Origin: Betaproteobacteria bacterium | Lineage (GTDB): Bacteria; Pseudomonadota; Gammaproteobacteria; Burkholderiales; Rhodocyclaceae | Direction of reading: 5' to 3' | Length of the DNA stretch: 56,801 nucleotides | Assembly (NCBI GenBank): GCA_019136545.1 | Contig: JAGVUA010000107.1 | Span: forward strand, 1-56,801 | Shown: piece after piece, positions 55,808-56,801 of the stretch | How positions within the stretch are numbered: the first letter of the stretch is position 1 | Layout of the letters: the number at the start of each line of letters is the position of its first letter | Position numbers and translations under genes: made by a program | Notes under the pieces: generated by a model | Database searches by the model: none | Seen by the model: the letters and a program-made list of their open reading frames with translations, nothing else | What the model was told of the DNA's origin: nothing

Positions 55808-56801
55808 CTAGTCGCCGCTGCGCAGGTTCTGCACCTGGAAGAGGCTCGGCGGATTGAGCTTGGGATCCACCTGGCCCTTGAACTGGCCGGTGGTGCAGTG
55901 CTTGGCCTGCACATCGATCATCGAGAAAGCGTCGTCCAAGGCGATACCGGTGCCCTTGTTGACGGGCAGATGGAAATCGGGATGGGCCTTGCCGATCATC
56001 CAGCTTTTCCAGAGTTCGCCCTTGCGATCATAGATCATGGTGCGCGAAGCGCCGAAGACCTGGGCATCGAGATAGATGACGCGCTTGCTGATCGGGTGGG
56101 CCGAATTGACCGGTTCGGCCTGCAGGATGTGCACCTTGCGCAACTGCCAGCCCACGGTCGCCATGCAATTGCCCTTGCCGCCGACATCGATGAACTTGTA
56201 GCCGCTGGGATCCTTGAACTCGTCGGTGCGCTTGACCTCGGTCGCCTTGTAGTAAGGCATCAGGATATTCTTGGTACCCAGGAAGGTCCACTTCATATCG
56301 GAAATGCGCCCGTTGTAGCCCTCGAAGTCCTCGATCATGAGATCGGAACCCAGGAAGGCATCGGTAGTCTGGCCGGTGGCCAGGCGGCGCACCCGGCGCT
56401 GAAAGCCCAGGTACAGATAGGCGTCATCCAGCTTCAGGTCGTCCTCGTAACGCTGGATCAGCAGCTGGGTGTTCTTCAGGTCCTGCGGCTCCAGCACTTG
56501 CACGTAGATTCCCCGGAACAGTTGCGATGGATTGGGCGTAATTTCCGGAATGGGCGGATAGTCGTTGCGGTGCTTGAAGTTGAGGAAGTGGAAATTGAAC
56601 TTGATGGTGCGCTCGACCTGCCCGGTAGTGGCATTGCGATAGCGCCAATAGAAGGGATAGATCGCGGCGTTGTCGCCCCAGTTGATTCCGTACTTGAAGT
56701 TCCAGGCCAGCTTCTCGCCGGCGCGCGGATCCTTCAGGTCCGGCTCCTCCGGAAACGGCCGGCCCGCCACGTAACCTTCGATATCGCCGTTCTTGGCGCC
56801 C
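55808..56801 (-). CDS. DUF1329-domain protein, partial
   Basis: At least 330 C-terminal residues of a ~450-residue protein; the 5' end lies beyond the right edge. The visible frame continues upstream of the nominal start as GAKNGDIEGYVAGRPFPEE. Family features include AWNFKYGINWGDNAAIYPFYW near the left end of this part, FRGIYVQVLEPQDLKNTQL and DEFKDPSGYKFIDVGGKGNC (shown in pieces). DUF1329 proteins are exported, often LolA/LolB-like in fold, and sit beside RND/MMPL-type transporters in steroid and hydrocarbon degraders. The function is unproven. Confidence 0.88.
   Translation of the reverse strand, partial: GAKNGDIEGYVAGRPFPEEPDLKDPRAGEKLAWNFKYGINWGDNAAIYPFYWRYRNATTGQVERTIKFNFHFLNFKHRNDYPPIPEITPNPSQLFRGIYVQVLEPQDLKNTQLLIQRYEDDLKLDDAYLYLGFQRRVRRLATGQTTDAFLGSDLMIEDFEGYNGRISDMKWTFLGTKNILMPYYKATEVKRTDEFKDPSGYKFIDVGGKGNCMATVGWQLRKVHILQAEPVNSAHPISKRVIYLDAQVFGASRTMIYDRKGELWKSWMIGKAHPDFHLPVNKGTGIALDDAFSMIDVQAKHCTTGQFKGQVDPKLNPPSLFQVQNLRSGD

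Overview
The window is high-GC, tightly packed chromosomal DNA that reads as a betaproteobacterium. Supporting signs are RdgC, a LysS-MnmC pair, a LolC/LolD pair, a Bpt/Aat pair, PrfB with programmed recoding, an FbpABC iron system and an AcrAB-OprM type pump. The classical Men menaquinone pathway together with nitrous-oxide-reductase accessory genes points, by inference, to Rhodocyclales or a nearby order. No rRNA, CRISPR array, prophage or intact insertion sequence was seen. One tRNA (Val, anticodon CAC) is present.

Layout. 0.3-7 kb: an RND efflux operon on the minus strand (adaptor, pump broken by a frameshift, outer-membrane channel, YbaY/META lipoprotein). 7.3-8.9 kb: citramalate synthase. 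9-22 kb: one co-directional minus-strand run of about 14 genes, nosD'-nosG-nosH-nosF-nosL-nosY-tlpA-ubiE-menA-menB-menC-menE-menF-menD, most of them overlapping or only a few bases apart. 22.2-25 kb: HU, RdgC, tRNA-Val and GltX. 25.2-33.7 kb: a minus-strand housekeeping run (RpfE-type protein, RecJ, PrfB, unknown membrane-anchored protein, LysS, MnmC) ending at a clear terminator. 33.8-35.7 kb: LolC-LolD. 35.8-43.3 kb: a minus-strand catabolic operon (DUF1214, sulfotransferase, zinc alcohol dehydrogenase, SDR, luciferase-like monooxygenase, VOC protein, FAD enzyme of the ketosteroid-dehydrogenase type) below an HTH regulator. 43.3-49.1 kb: Bpt, Aat and the FbpCBA iron importer with Fur-like sites and a lone pilin. 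49.2-54.4 kb: NlpC/P60 hydrolase, AcuI-type reductase, response regulator, a frameshifted propionate-CoA ligase and MarR. 54.5 kb to the end: AroC and a partial DUF1329 protein.

Most notable. (1) The nos electron-transfer/maturation genes run directly into the menaquinone-biosynthesis genes. NosG/NosH are known in Wolinella-type systems to pass electrons from menaquinol toward N2O reductase, so one transcript could build both the quinol and its dehydrogenase. nosZ itself is absent and nosD lacks its 5' half at a 57-bp tandem duplication. (2) A 23-nt element recurs 14 times between 7 and 46 kb on both strands, mostly inside genes. It is AAAGTCAG followed by the 15-nt tail YSGYGGCGRSACGCC. It is read in different frames and senses, so the constraint looks like one on DNA rather than protein. 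(3) Several local scars (two frameshifts, two perfect tandem duplications, one in-frame domain deletion) need raw-read checks before being treated as biology.
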